From assembly GCA_013399695.1 (NCBI GenBank), contig VXAU01002296.1, forward strand, positions 418,811 through 482,810: a DNA stretch of 64,000 nt. Reading direction: 5' to 3'. The DNA is from Formicarius rufipectus. Its lineage: Eukaryota > Chordata > Aves > Passeriformes > Formicariidae. This document shows positions 12,186 to 26,481 of this stretch, piece after piece. Below the pieces are notes generated by a model. The model worked only from the letters and a program-made list of their open reading frames with translations. It was not told the DNA's origin and did not search any database. A program made the position numbers and the translations under genes. Position 1 is the first letter of the stretch. Each line of letters starts with the position of its first letter.

Positions 12186-14242
12186 TAAAGTAAAAAGTCT
12201 TAAAGAACCCCACCAAAGCCCTGAAACCTGAAAGCCATGCTCTGGAAATTATGGTCATGAAAATATGACTATGTAATGTTGTCTAAATTGTTTTGTACTT
12301 AGGAGAACAGTCATAGTTTGTGTAACCTGCTAGAGGTATCTTTAATCTACTGTTTTGGAAAGTAGCAATTGTGTAGTAACAATCCTGACTAGGGCCCTGG
12401 AAACCCATGGCTGACAGTGAGTGTACTTACCTGCTGTAATGCATGTTACTCTACAACTCACTATTTGATATACTTGCATGTCCTGAAGATGTATCCTAAT
12501 TTTGCAGTAAGCATTAAGTAGTACCTTTGAAACTTGGCCTCCTTAATCCTTTTTGTACAAGAGATATAATTTGAGAGATACATTGTTATCTCCTTTTTGT
12601 TTTTCTTTGATTACCTGAGTAGCTGTAGACCACTTCTTAAGAAAAATGTGTCTGTCTTGTATTATCAGTGGCAGTGTCTGCATGTACTGCTATACTGTGT
12701 ATCTTGATCCACAGAAGAGGACTGTGGTGTTATGAGTCAGCTTTGAACTTCATGTGTACAGAAACTCCCTAAAGTGGAAAGCCTTTATTATTGCACTGCT
12801 TGTTCAACTGTGAGAGAAAGCAGAAGGGACTGTCATATTACCAAAATCTTCTTGTCATTACTGCTCATTTTTGATTCTTATGTATGGATGTGGAAGCCAT
12901 CCACTTGGAAGTGAACTAATTTGTGGAACTATGTGTTTTCGTTTATTACACAATTAGATAAAAATATGCAAAGTAATAATTTCTTCTGTCTTTTTCCCTG
13001 CTCCCTTCTACCTCCTCCAATCTTCTTATTCAACAAAATGGAACAAACAAAGTAAGCTCAACAATAAATAAATTGTACATGATGGATAAGTTATGGAAAT
13101 ACTGAGATTATGGATTTTGTGATCCATGTAAAGAAGAATTACCATCTGGGATTTCTAGTTATTTGGCTTTGATACACTGATCTTTTGAAGTTCCAAATCT
13201 GGGGCTACACACCACTTCTGAGTTCCTGTTCCGTAACTTTGAAAGGGTGCATGGGGGAGAGGTGTTGCAGAATATTTTTATTTTAATATGTAGTGCTTAA
13301 TCAGTTCTTGTAATTAGCATTTTAGAACCGTATTTACTGTACAGTGTTCCTTTCAGGTAAGAGTTTTGTGTGTCAATCTGCTGTAACCATTTGATATAAG
13401 ACATTCATTTTATGTCTTGGAGTAAGTCCTACTGTCCCAAAGTGTCAGTAGTTTTTATTTGGAAACACATAAAATGGAGAAGATAATGTAAATAGTCAGA
13501 TCTTGGAGACACCTTTCTGTAAATTAAACATTTTTTAATAAGAGTTGTGTAACAGCGTGAATATATATATATATAAAGTAACTAAAATAATAATGTCACA
13601 TACTAAAAATGCTTTTTCAAAAGTTAATAACTTCTATTGGATTTTACTATATAAGAGTTATGTTAGGGTCTGGTTTCCCTATATTTTAATTATCCAGTTT
13701 CACTGTAAAGGCAACATTGTTTCCTGATTTTCTTCTCATTCTGTGCTTAACACTCAATATTGGACTTATTCCAAAGGCACTTAGGTTGTCATTCAATGGC
13801 AGTCACTCTCTTCGTTATAGTGATTTGGCATTACTGCAGAGTGTAAATCTGTGGGATAGGAGGTATAGAGATAGTTAAATAATTGCGTATTTATTCTGAT
13901 TCTCAGGCAGGTTTTGCAGCCTGTGCTGAGTTCAACAGAACTATGTGTAGATGGGTCACAGAGCTTGAACTGGCTAGTTTCACAGTAGCTCCAGTAAGTA
14001 TGCAGAAAATGTAGTTGCAAGGATCACTGCAGTGTATTTAAACTTCAGTCTAGATCTTTTAAAGGGACATGTAAAATGAAGCTTGAGTTTAATGCGGCTC
14101 TCCTCCTGCTTTGAGCAAGTCTGTCTTCTATTTTCTGCCATAGTAGAAGTGTAGAGAAGTGCCTGCAGAACAGATGCAGCTGGTCTGATGTTTGACATTT
14201 TATAACTTCTTTTAACTGAAGTTGATTTTTTAAAAAATGGAT
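12186..14242. other. AT-rich noncoding stretch
   Basis: No gene was recognised. An (AT)n run sits at about 13560-13574. Open frames are short and unremarkable; the reverse-strand frames at 13793-14288 run into the neighbouring CR1 end. Confidence 0.55.
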
Positions 14243-14386
14243 ATAGAATCATAGAACTATTTGTGGCAGAAGGGACCTTAAAGACCATTCAGTTCCAACC
14301 CCTCTGCCATGGGCAGTGACACCTTCCACTGGAAAAGGATGCTCAAAGCACCATCCAGCCTGGCTTTGAACACTTCTAGGGATGGG
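14243..14386 (-). mobile_element. CR1 LINE 3' end, reverse
   Basis: Read on the plus strand this is the reverse complement of a CR1 3' terminus. It opens with ATAGAATCATAGAACTATTT, continues through AGGGACCTTAAAGACCATTC and CCAACCCCTCTGCCATGGGC, and ends near CTTCTAGGGATGGG. It is about 145 bases long and truncated at its 5' end, the usual outcome of CR1 insertion. Confidence 0.92.
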
Positions 14387-17300
14387 AAAATGTTTATATA
14401 TTATTACCATTCAAATATTTCAATAATTTTTCTACTGTTAATCAGCTAGGTTAATCACAACTTTCTAGGATGGAATGAGTAATCTGCATTTGATGTGATG
14501 ACATTATGTTGCTTTTGATTAAGTAGGTAAAATAGTCTTGTGAGGAAAATAGAGGAAAGTTGAGGGACTTTGTAAGAGGCTATTGACACATGGAATAAGT
14601 ATTCCATTGATTTTAATTGGGCTAACTATTGCCAGATAAATGTAAAAACCCATATTTTATGTAGCTAGGAAGTGATGCTGTGTCATTGGATGTGGTCTCC
14701 CAACCATCTCAGTCTTTCTGTGTTGGTTCCGATCCGAAAGAACAGGGAAAAAAGTAGCAGTGAGGGGAACATGTATATGGGAATGAATAATCCTCAAGGA
14801 TAAGCAGAATCATGTATATCTAGCAGAGAAAGGTGAGTAACTGTTAGGTCTCTAATAGAAAAGTAGTTCAGGACAGGGACACAGCACAAGAGAGGTTCAG
14901 GAAAATCAGAGGACAGGATGGAACTTGTTAATGGTGTCACAGTGGAAGGAAGAAAGACACAAGACTGGAAGAGATTGGTAAGTGTGTAATACTTGTCTTC
15001 TGTCATTTGTGAATTAAATCAGGAAGCCATCTTCTAAAGTTCTGTGAAGACCACGAGTAAAGCCTATGCTGAACTTTGTGTCCTGTGACATGGTTAGTTA
15101 TATTCATGGTTAGACTGCCTTTATTCCTTTCCATTTAATTGGAAATATATATAAAAATATATACACTAATTAAAGTATAAGAGTTCTAGACCAGCATCCC
15201 ATGATGTTCATGTTGTTAATATTTTTCTGTGGTTTATTACATATTATTCATATAAATAACATCTATAATAATATAATACAGTTAGAGTAAATACAAGGCA
15301 ACTATGGATTGATGCCACTGAGGAGCTACTTAGGAGGTCCTTAAGCATGAAAACAAAGCTTATCTACTTTGTGTAGTCACTAGGACATCAAGGTGGAAAT
15401 ATGGTCACATATTTCAGCATTTGTATTTTATTTGCTTTATTTTTTTTAATGTGTATGCCCATATCTATAATTCCTGTCTGCCTCAGGCAGATATTGCACA
15501 TCTAGCTCTGCTTTTCTGCTTCAGCAACTTCTTTTTTTCCCCCCTGTTACTTCCTTTTGGTTCTGTCTCTGAAAACCTCCATTCTAGATCCTCAAGATGG
15601 TAGCAAGAAAAATGGAAGGAAGAGCAGTGCTGTCATGTTGTGATATGTGAAATGCATGCATAGGTGTGGGTTACATTACAGTGCTAACTATGATTAGGAT
15701 ATGATTAATTAAATTTTACAGCTTCCAATTGATGGCTGATTTGTCAGTGAGATGCAATATTGTTACATTAAGTGGACAATGTGATGAATGTGATCTCATT
15801 TTAAATTTTATCTATAATTGAGCTTTTATTAAAAAAATTGTTGAAATGCAGTGTTAGAGATTCCTTTACTTTTTTTTTTTTTAACTTCCACCTCATTTTT
15901 TCCCTGATTTCCAGCTGAAAAATCTTTTGTGAAAAATGTGTTTACTTACTTGAACCTGTGTAACAACTGTGAAATTTAATTCATGGTTTCACCATTTCTC
16001 ATGTTATTATTGTATTTCCTATCTTTTATAATGATGTTGTGGTGCTTCTCTACAATATAATTCTACTACAGTATTTTGGACATGAAATCCTTCTCCTTAG
16101 TAAAGTGTACAGCAAAATTTCTGTTCGGTTGCTTTAGGCTTAAAACGCAACTTAAATTAGCAAAGCTGTACATCCCTTTTGTGATGCTGTTGAGGATTGT
16201 GCAAATTCTTGTGCCTGCAACTTTATATCCATTCATTAACCAAATAAGGTGGATATGAATTTCCTGTCTAGTACAAAAGAGAGAAAGTTAGGAGACATAA
16301 TTAGCCAATACAATACATTAGTCCAGTGTGAATGAATGAGTTCCTCAGCACCCTTCTTACCAGTAAGTCCACCAAATGGAGACACAGCTTCTGCAACTTG
16401 TTTACCAGAGGCACTGACTTAAGGGGAAAAACCACTCCATGCTTGTGAATATGTTGACTGCACTATATTATGCCATGGGACTAACTGTACGTGGAACAAG
16501 ATCAACAAAACGAATGAATGAGTGCTGGTCACCCTTTTAAGCCTAATGCTAGGATACTTTTGACAGTAATGCTGTGTAAGATATTTCAGGGTGGCAGGTC
16601 CTTCATGGCAGTGGCAGTGTTGTCTTCTGTGATATAATCTCAATTTCATACCAAAGAATACAATGAATGAAATAAAATGAAGATATTATATTAGTTGCTC
16701 TGTAACAAGACCATGCCATTCTTTACAAGCAGCTTTTCTTCTGATGAATAAATAAGAGGTGAGATAAGTGTGCTGAAGTATTCAAAGCATGGCTGAATTA
16801 CTAAGGCAGAGTTACTGCACCTAAGCATGCTCATAACAGCTGGAGGTATTGTGCTATATTAATACTCGATAAAACTCCATCTGAAGTACTGCAATTAAAT
16901 TAATTTGATTTGTCATGTTCTGTTACTGAACCAATACCATGTTATGGTTTGAATTCAAAGAAGCAAGATCTTCCTTATGCTAAGACCTATTTGAGATTTT
17001 CTAACGGAATTAACCTAAAGTTGCTAACAACAGGTAATTATGGTATATTGAGATATTTCCTTTAAGCATGCTACTTTAAATATTCTAATTGATTAATATT
17101 ATTTTTAGTATTTGGTGTAGTACTGGGCATAGTTTTATTTTATTTTTTTTTTAGGCAGTTTATCCGCTTGAGAGTTCTTACTGTTAGACCTGAACACTGT
17201 ATTCCTGTGTTCTTCCTAACTTGGCCTTCCCTGCGGAAAGTTCCCTGCCGTGGAATTGTCTATTTCCTAGGCTAAAATAGCCTGGATTTGCTATTTTTAT

Positions 17301-18752
17301 CATACTTTTATAAAGAAAGAGAAATCATGTAAGTTGATGCAATCATACTATCTGTCAGTACCCCACAATAAATCTTGAACTTGTTGACCAACTCCAAGCA
17401 AATTTGATGGAGAAGTAGAGGCCTCAAAGATGCCAGTGTCTATGAAAACATATCAACTATGTGACAGAAACATGCAAAACAGTGCATCTGTTGAGGAAAA
17501 AGTATTAAAAATGCCCCTGCTGTTATTCAGAAGTTGTATTGCTTACAGGGCTACGTGGTTTTGTTGTTATTTTTGCTTCCACCCATAATAATTTCTTTAT
17601 TTATTCATTCCATATCCAATTGCAGTGGGTGTAGAACTACAAGCCACACGTTATCTAAGTGTTTTCTTTGAAAATGCTTTATGTAATTAATCCTGTGCAA
17701 TTTGGTAGGAATCCCTGCTCCTTCAAATACCATTTAGTTTGTGTTTTATGAAGAATGGCAGCTGTCTTTTTTTTATTCTGACATTTAATTGTGAAAGGTC
17801 ATGAGGTTGTTTTTTTTTTTCACTTAGGAGAAAGAAAAATTAGTAGGAAGATAATTGTGGACTATTTATTTTCTAAATTTTGACTTCCATTGGCCAGAGG
17901 AGTAAAATGTTTGTGAAAGTAGGTTACTTTCTGAGACTTCATTGGAGAAAATACATGCAAAAGAGAATCCACATGAACTTTTAAGAAAGTTTTGCATTTA
18001 CTTACATCTAACTTCCATAATGGTAGATGTGTATGACAACCTAGAAAAAAAAGAATTTGTATCAAACAATGATTTGTTCATATTTTCTCATTTTGTGGAG
18101 GTTGGTGAAAAGTTATTTTTGGCAGAAATCCATTTCTTTGAAATGGCACTGTTTCCCTAAAAAGTTCCTCCAGTTCCACAAGTGTGCATACCTTGGTCAC
18201 AGCCCTTACAGTTTTAGCAACAAAGGGAACACAGGACAGAGACAACAGTCTCTGCAGTAAGTAATACTAAATACAAGTCTTAAAAAAACCCAGTTAATTT
18301 TCAAAACTAGTCTACCCAATGGAGTGATGAAACATAGGTCCTGGGGAAACAAATAATATGACACATAATAACAAAGAATGGAGGAAAGGTCATGTAGAGG
18401 AGGTTGAAATAGTGCCGTATGAACAGCTTTACTTCAGGCATGTTCTGTTTTTTTTTTTTTAAATGCTTTGCTTTCGCAATCTCAGCATTCTTCTAATGTA
18501 GAAGATTAATCAGAATTTTCCTTTTAAAAAAGTTATCATAATAGCAATTCCTTTACACAGACTTACTGATCTCGTGTTTATCACAATTGTGAAATTTAGG
18601 TCTACTCCTCAGTCTTCACTGCTCCATCCAGCTAGTTGCAGCATTATGCTGTTGTTCAATGTGGCACATGAGGAACTAGAAGAAAATGAGAGAAACATTG
18701 CAAGTGGACCTAATAATTACTTGTTATGAATTATTTAATATATTTTAAATAT
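14387..18752. other. AT-rich noncoding stretch
   Basis: No gene and no recognisable transposon was seen. Poly-T and AT-rich simple runs are common, for example around 15870-15882, 17143-17152 and 18449-18460. All open frames are under 80 codons and without resemblance to known proteins. Confidence 0.55.
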
Positions 18753-18810
18753 NNNNNNNNNNNNNNNNNNNNNNNNNNNNNNNNNNNNNNNNNNNNNNNN
18801 NNNNNNNNNN
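18753..18810. other. Assembly gap (58 N)
   Basis: A run of 58 undetermined bases is bordered by AT-rich sequence on the left and by ATATATGTAT on the right. The flanks suggest that an AT microsatellite or hairpin blocked sequencing. Confidence 0.98.
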
Positions 18811-21800
18811 ATATATGTATGCATTACGTGTCATTCAAAAAGACCCCTAAGCACTTTAAGCTATGTTTAAAAGAAAATTGCTTTTTTCCACTTGCTTAAA
18901 TGCACCCTCTGCTGGGGTAAAACACAACAGCTGTGAAGTGCAATGTGATCCCTAAGCACAAGTGTTCAGGAATTCTGTTTTATGGCTCATCTGAAATACT
19001 GCGAGCAGCCAAAATCCAAGTATGCTTCTCTGAAGGTAAAACTGGGAATTGATTTAGTGCTGATTCACGGTGGAAAATAATACCTCTATCATCTTGAACC
19101 AGTGCTGGTTTTTGTGTCTTAAAACCTAATTGTACTTGTATGTTCACAGGCTGAAGAGATACAATTTCTGATAGTTTCCTTTGTCTTTTGGAATTTCCAT
19201 ATTTGCCAGCCTGATTTATTTATTTCAAACAAAGTTGAAGCATCATGAAACTGTTTGATGTTGTGTTTGTGTTGTTCCTGTGTTGAGCTGAAAACACTTG
19301 TTTTCTTTGTTTGTTGCGATTGTTCCTGCTTTTGAAAAAACCAAAACCAACCAAAGACTACTTAAACTTACCTTGAGCTTCTCCTTGCTTCTGAGAGTTG
19401 TATTAATCTCCTAAGAGTTGCCTCAGGTGGCAATGAGTGACTAAGTATGAAGATCATCATCAGAGGCTTCTTTAGAGGCAGCATATACGGTTGTGTGTTC
19501 TTTCCAATTAAGTATTATTAGAATCTGCAGAGAAACCCTGCAGGTAGCATAATGGAATTGAAAAAGAAAGTGTTTTGCCTCTTCCTGTTGAAAAGAGGAG
19601 TCCAAATAGAAGAAAGTTGGCAGTAGCTATCCATTCAACAGAGAGGCAGGTTTTTCAGAGCTTGGATAAGTTCAGTGAGCAAAAAGTCTTAGGATAAGCA
19701 TGGAAAGAATGTTCCACTCTGGGGAAAGAGTGACTTAGCAATTAAGCCCTTTTTGTTTGGCTTTTGTTTCAGACCTTTTTCTTTATTTCAGTCTTTTTTC
19801 CTTCTGTCAGGTTTCTAGTAGTAGATACCATTTCAGAAACCAGTTCGTCCCACTAAAGGCCATGTGTCACTTAATCATAATACTTTATCTGAAAGACCTG
19901 TGAAATAAAGAGACTTTACAAGCAAATAGAATTTTTACTATATATTCTCTAACCATAAGGGGATTACTTGACCTCCTGTGTCTTTTGCACACATCAAACT
20001 CTATACTTAAGCTGTCTTGAAGCTTGAGTTCATCCTCCAGGGATTTTTCTTTTGTCTGTCAGTCTACAGATAGAAAAATATGTCCAGTTATATTTAGCCA
20101 TATGTTGACCATCTCTGCCTTTTGATTGTGAATATTATCAAATAGAAAAAATATTTTCGGTTACACTGACTCTGATAAGGACAGCTTTTTGGTATTTTCT
20201 GATTCACAGTTTTTGCAACTTTCTACTTGGCTTGTTAATAAGAATTCATTTAGGTATTCTTTGACCTCAGTAGAGTCATTACTAAATTAACACTTATTTT
20301 CCTTTCAGTAGTACTTTAGAGTTCCTTATGAAAGACTGTTGCATGGAGACTGATGTTTTGAGCTTCATTGTTCAGTGAGACATTTCCATGTCTCATACAC
20401 CCTGATATACGTTGCTTTGTAACCTGTAACTGGAAATGTGCATGGGCATATGCACGCTGCTCCCACTCAGGGCCTTGTCTCAGCTGTCCCTACACAAAAG
20501 AACATTTAGCTATTCCTTCCATTTGACTTTCATGACAACTGCTGAGTAAACGCCTCATTTCTAACCTCCTCAGTGAATGATAGCAGCCATTATCACCTTA
20601 CAATGTAACTCTCTTTAGAAGACAATCTGTGGCTCTCAGGTGATGGAACATGGATCTGCACCAATCACTGAACCTGTTTTTAAACCACCACGCAGGGTTT
20701 ATTTTTCTTTAGTAGATCTTATTCATCTGACATTTTGTTTGGGTTGGAATGTTAATGTGAATAACAGTATTTCTATTTGAGAAAGCCTTGCACAGTAGTT
20801 GTTTGTTGTTTGCTGCATATTGTTTGTTGTTCAAGCATGCCTTGATAAGTATGGGGAAGTCCTTTTGTTTCCAGTCTCTTTTTGAATCAAGGAGACGATA
20901 TAACCATATGAACAGAAACTGGTCAAAACTGTGATTTCTAAAATTTTCAAAACTTTAGAGAATGTTTAATAATTTTATTGAGAATTTCTGTGTTATGTGT
21001 CCTGTCCCAATTAATTTTGATTTATCCAAATCCAGTGATTCTGTATTGGGACATTATTTTAATTAGTAATTTGTGAATCTACTTTCAGATTTTGTGGCTT
21101 ATTCAAATAGGTGTGTGCTACATGGTTAGACAAATACTAGCTTCTGGGTTAGCCATCTACAAGTCTGCCATGTAATTCCCATCCAACGCATTTACCTAAA
21201 GGTCTCAGCTCTAATAAATTGAAAAATTATTTTTCTAGTTTTTAAATTTTAGAAATTTCCTATCCTCTCAATTAGAGATATTAGAAGTTCCCCATTAAAT
21301 ATTTGGTGTTCATTCTTCTATTTTGACTTCTGTGTAGAATACTGAATTTCTGCAATAGAGAAATAAAAATACAGATAAGAAATGTAATTTTGTCTTTTCA
21401 CCCAGAGGGTAATGCAGCCTCTCCCTTAGTTCACAATTGTAGAAATTCTTCTGCAGATGTTTACATAAAACATTCTCCTTCACTGATGTTCAAAGTATTT
21501 ATCTGCAGCATAATTTATCTCAGTCTTAAATGAGCACCTGTTTTAGGAACCACAGGAAATAGCAGAACACAAAGAAAAAGCAAATTCCTTTTCTGCTAGC
21601 TGCTGAAGGGGTTACTGGGAAGGGATATGAAAAAGATGAGAGTTTTGCCTCTGTTTTCCAGGTTTCTCAAATGTCTTAGCTGATCAACCAGCTAGTGCCT
21701 CACCAGGTTGTGATTCCCATTACTTAGTGCTTAATCTAGTTAGAGTGTTATGATTTTATCTGATTTATAATCATGTTTCTGGACAGCACTGTGAGTATCC

Positions 21801-24800
21801 TGACACTGTTTTGTAAGATATTATTAATACTCATCATCTAGCTTAAAACCAACATAATAAAACTGTATAGTAAGTGTTGATGTGGGGTTTACATGTTTCG
21901 GGATGACAGGAAATTGTTACTGATTGTTAGAGGGGGATCAAGTCTAAACCCTAACCATAGAAAAAGAGAAGCTTTTATCACATTTGAGGATGATAATTAC
22001 CAACCACTAAAAAGATTTAGAAAAACCTATACTAAGTATTAAATACCTTGTTACAGATTGTCTTTACCATGCATTGAGTTCTTGTGCTGGTAACATTCCA
22101 GTCAAATTAATTTTCCATACAGCCTGTCAAGGTAAAAATGTCAGGTGCGGAGCCAAACTGGTTGTTACTGGGACTAAGGAAAACATAAAGCAATTGAAGA
22201 ATAAGTAACAATAGCAGTTACTAAAGCTCTCTCACTTTTTCATCAGTTTCTCAAAAACTTGTTTTCTGTGTTGCAAAAATAAAAATTAAACTTTCTTGTA
22301 CTAAGTGTACAATTCAGTACTTACACAGTGTGCCAATGGCCTGCCTTCCAAACTCCAAAGTGCCATTTGTTTTAGTCTGAACAATTAATAAAACGTTACC
22401 TATAAGTACTACACATTAAATTGAAGTAAGAACATAACATTATTTCTTGCTATTATTTTCTTACTGCAGTATTTTTCTTATATTTAATGTTTCCAGTCTT
22501 ATATCCTGCTCTGTGAAGGTTCTCAAGGGTAGAGGGCTTTGCTTTGTTACCTTTTTGCGAATGCAGATATGTTCACCAGCTGTAATGCTGACCCATAAAA
22601 GAATTCTCGATATATGAAACATACTTTTATAAAAACCACAGCTTGTTTCAGACTCAAAACACACTCGAACAAAACTCATATAGGTAGCTTGCATGCATAT
22701 ACCGTGAAATTTTGAGTCCTACATAAAGAAATCTAAATGCTTTTAAATGGCTGTACATGACCATATGCTTAAAAATAAGCACATAATAGTAACAGTTGTC
22801 CTGTAGGCAGTTAAATTTTGTAAGGATTTTTATTCTTGGAGAATTCAGTCATTGTTCTATAAATTCTGAAACTCAATAAGCAATGTCTAGCATCTGTGCT
22901 CTATTTTAAAAGTTACGATTCCTTCATTTTTTATCAACTTTCACCCTTGCATCAATGAATTCAGTGTAAGGGTTTAATTTTGTATAAAGACATATTTAAA
23001 AAGCCCCACTACTGTAAAGTAGTTTGAGATTTGGCAGCTGTGAGTTGTGCATTAAAGTGGGATTTCAGATTTAATAGATTACTTGTATTTCTAGATTCCT
23101 AGCAGTTGTCAAATGGTTGCCTTGAGCTCTGGAAAACAGAAGAGATAAGTGGAAATATGTGTGTTTAGCATCAAGTCTGGATTTTCTAGTTTATTCTGAC
23201 CACTGGGGAGAAAAATGCCTTTGTTTCAATATGAAATGGATACAGAAGAAAAAAATAACTGTGTCTGATTTCATTAAAAATATCTTATATAGTAAATATA
23301 ATACGAGTTGGATTTGGCTTTGATATTGTATGCCTGTGACGATTTCATGTATTAGGGTTTTTTTCCAAATAGTCTGCCCACTACTAATTAAAACCACTGA
23401 ATTTAACTTCTGAGCTCTTTTGTAAAAATTAATCTATTGGGATTCATATTTTGACTAAATTGTAAGGAATTTCACAAGACTGTGTTGGATATTTTGTGAA
23501 CTTTCAATAAAAGGAGCTAAGTAACATTTGTATAGATCATCAGCTTGTTTATCTTTGCAGATTTAGAAGGTGGTTTTCAAGACTTGATGCATAAAAATAT
23601 CTAAAATGATCTGGTTTTTCGGTATGTCATAGAAGAAATTATGCTGTCACTGCGTGCTTTTCTAGGTACTCTTATTTGTATAGCAGCAACAGACTCACTC
23701 CTTGGAAATAAAAGAAGTGAAGTAGCCTGCAAAGTATCACATGATGGCACTGTTTCCATTTCCACCTCCAATATTATGAAATAAAGCTATAATAAACTGG
23801 TATTAAAATGGTATGTAGTTCCAATGTACTTTGTATAATTCATGTAAAAGAAAAATCTAACCACTGTGGTTATTAATATAGGTATTAAAATGGATGTATA
23901 GTTTTCTTAGAAAAGTGTTTTGTTAAACTTTACATATTTATAATATTCCTTATTTTGCTTGTAGAGCAAGAATTCTCCACAATATATAATGTTTATGAAT
24001 GCTGAACTTTACAGATTCATTTAGTATTGTGTTAGGAAAAACCCTGTTAATTGTTGTGTAAATGAGATGTTTTATTTTTTGTTTTGATTCTACTGTGGAA
24101 AGAAAGCTAATGGCTGTCCTTTTTGTATTTAATATAAAGCCTTTTTGTGGTAAATTAGTTCATTAATACAGACACATTTTTTAAAAAATGCAAATTAGCT
24201 TTCCATGAGCAGAAAAGAGCTTAAAGTGTACTAAGGTCAGAGGCAGGATCAGACATATTTGTAAAATGAATTATATTCAAGTAGGAATATGAGGGAAAAT
24301 ATGAATGTAAAAAAGTCAGTGATTTATATTATATAGATGTTAGATGTCGTATTATTTAATTTTAAAATATTCTGACTGAATATCCATAAATGTTCATGTT
24401 CTTTTTAGTAATATAAAATAATAGTAACTTCTAAACGTATATTTTCTATTTCTGGAATCATCAATATTAATTTTTAGAAAGAGAAAACACATTGATTATT
24501 TAAGAAACAAAAAAAAAAATGGTTGATGTCATTCTACTATGTTGCAGATTACTTTAGACTAAGGTAAATATCCAGTCCCACCATTCTCATATGACTGTAG
24601 ACAATATTGTACATTTTGCGACTATGGGGATTGTTACCAAACCAAACCAAAAACCTTGCAAGAGGAAGTGAGAAAAATACCCAGTGGTGCTGCCGAGCTA
24701 ATAGCTGGGACTTGGATTTCTGCCAGCTCGGGTGCTTGCACTCCAGGAATGTCCTCCGCCAGCATAAACTTCTGTTCTGAGCAGTGTGAGGCTTTTCTGT

Positions 24801-26459
24801 GTCTTCTCTGCTGTGAAAGCAGGGCCAACAGAAAATGTGTGTTTAAAAAAAGCTGTCATGTAAAATTTCACTTCTCTTTAGTGAATTATCAAATACAGCC
24901 GAATAGGGCATAATAAATTCTTCGGAACTTCACCAGTGAACTAGTTTTAATAATAACAACAAAAACTTGTTTCAGAAGATCTTAAAAGGAATGTATTATA
25001 TACAGTATGTCATAACATTTAGTCACCAAAGAAAATTCCTCCTGTTGTTAAAATCAGTGGTAGAAGCTCACTGTACCAATCTATTTAAATGTTTTTAAAT
25101 AATTTAACAGCTTTAATTTGCTTGCTTTAGTCAGTAAACAATGGATGCATAATTTCAATTTGGCATATAATAATATTTTGTAGATATTCTAGTTAGAAAT
25201 ACTGTTTTACACAAGTACTTCAGTGTTACACTACCTCCCTCTTGGTATCTGATAGTCCACTCCATTGTATCATTTTAGAGTAAGAGATTAAAATTACTAC
25301 TATTATTTTGAATTATTTTTGCAAAGTTTTTAAAAGATCTAGTGATTTAGCTGGACTCACATAGTAAGTTACAGCAGATAAGGAGAAGCATTCATTACTC
25401 ACAGCTGTCTGTTCATTTTTATGTCCCATTTGTTCATGTATGTGGTGAAGAATTTCAGAATACAGTAAGTGAACACTGCTCTGCTCAGTGTATTTTACCA
25501 TTCAAATTACTTGCAATTTCACAATACCAGTGTTACTTCTCAGGACAAATTTCATACAATAGTAATTCTGTGATTATTCACCCAGTTTAATTAATTCAAT
25601 TAAGTAAGTCTGCTGTCAGGTGTCCTTTTAATAATTGAATCAACATGCAGATACATAATAAGCATAAAAGCATTTCTGTGGCTGCCATAAATTTAGATCC
25701 AAAAGAATCTTGCTATTCCACTACATTTGATATAGATTATTCTATAATATTTCAGTAATGGGTTGCACAAAGGCTGCCTTTTAATTCTTTGCTTTCTCAA
25801 ATGTCTTTATATATAATGGTTTAAAACAGAAGGTGTTCAAAAGAGGGTGACCTTTTTCCATTACCATAGTTCCTGTCATTAATGCATTATAATTTTCTTT
25901 AGAAGTCTGGAAAAAATGTGTATATGTGCACTCTGCAGCAGGTATGAATCAAAGTAGGTTAGTGAAAGTTAAGAATTGTCTGTTATTACTAAAAAAAGAG
26001 GGGGAAAAATAAAAGGAAAATGTGAGGAAGTAATTTTATTGTTATTTTTACTGTGAAAGTTTAAACAAACCTTACACTTTATACAAACCAGTTGCAGACT
26101 TGAGAGTTTTGGCATTTTGTAATCTGAATGAACAGCAGTTGACCTGCTCAGATACGAAAAATAATATGCCTCTTAACTAAATCTAAAGCCAATACAATGT
26201 TATATTAGGCTAGATTGTGTAAAAAGGCCAATAATATATCTCCGTCCTCTGCAATATATTACCATAGGTATTCTTTTAATAACATATATATATTAAAATA
26301 CATGGTAAATGATTCACTTGGCGTACTCTCAGTGGTGCTTGATGTCATAATTACTGTAAATATTAATTGCTGTGCTAAAAATGTAAGCAGGATGACTTTG
26401 TATTAGATGAAAACCGAAAATAGTCTGTGTACGGGTAAATAGATAATCATACAAAAGTA
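18811..26459. other. AT-rich noncoding stretch
   Basis: No gene was recognised. The only compositional break is a small GC-richer patch at about 24650-24850, where both strands are open for 64-85 codons. Homeobox-like AT motifs are dense around 24060-24200 and 25560-25640, but no conserved identity can be claimed from one sequence. Confidence 0.55.
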
Positions 26460-26481
26460 ATTGGGGTTTTAAAACCCCAAT
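26460..26481. repeat. Perfect 22-base palindrome
   Basis: The arms read inwards as ATTGGGGTTTT and meet with no spacer, giving a fully self-complementary 22-base site. It is followed at 26500-26580 by a block with CGTTTGCATGTTAATCAC and other homeodomain- or POU-like motifs. A regulatory role is only a suggestion. Confidence 0.9.
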
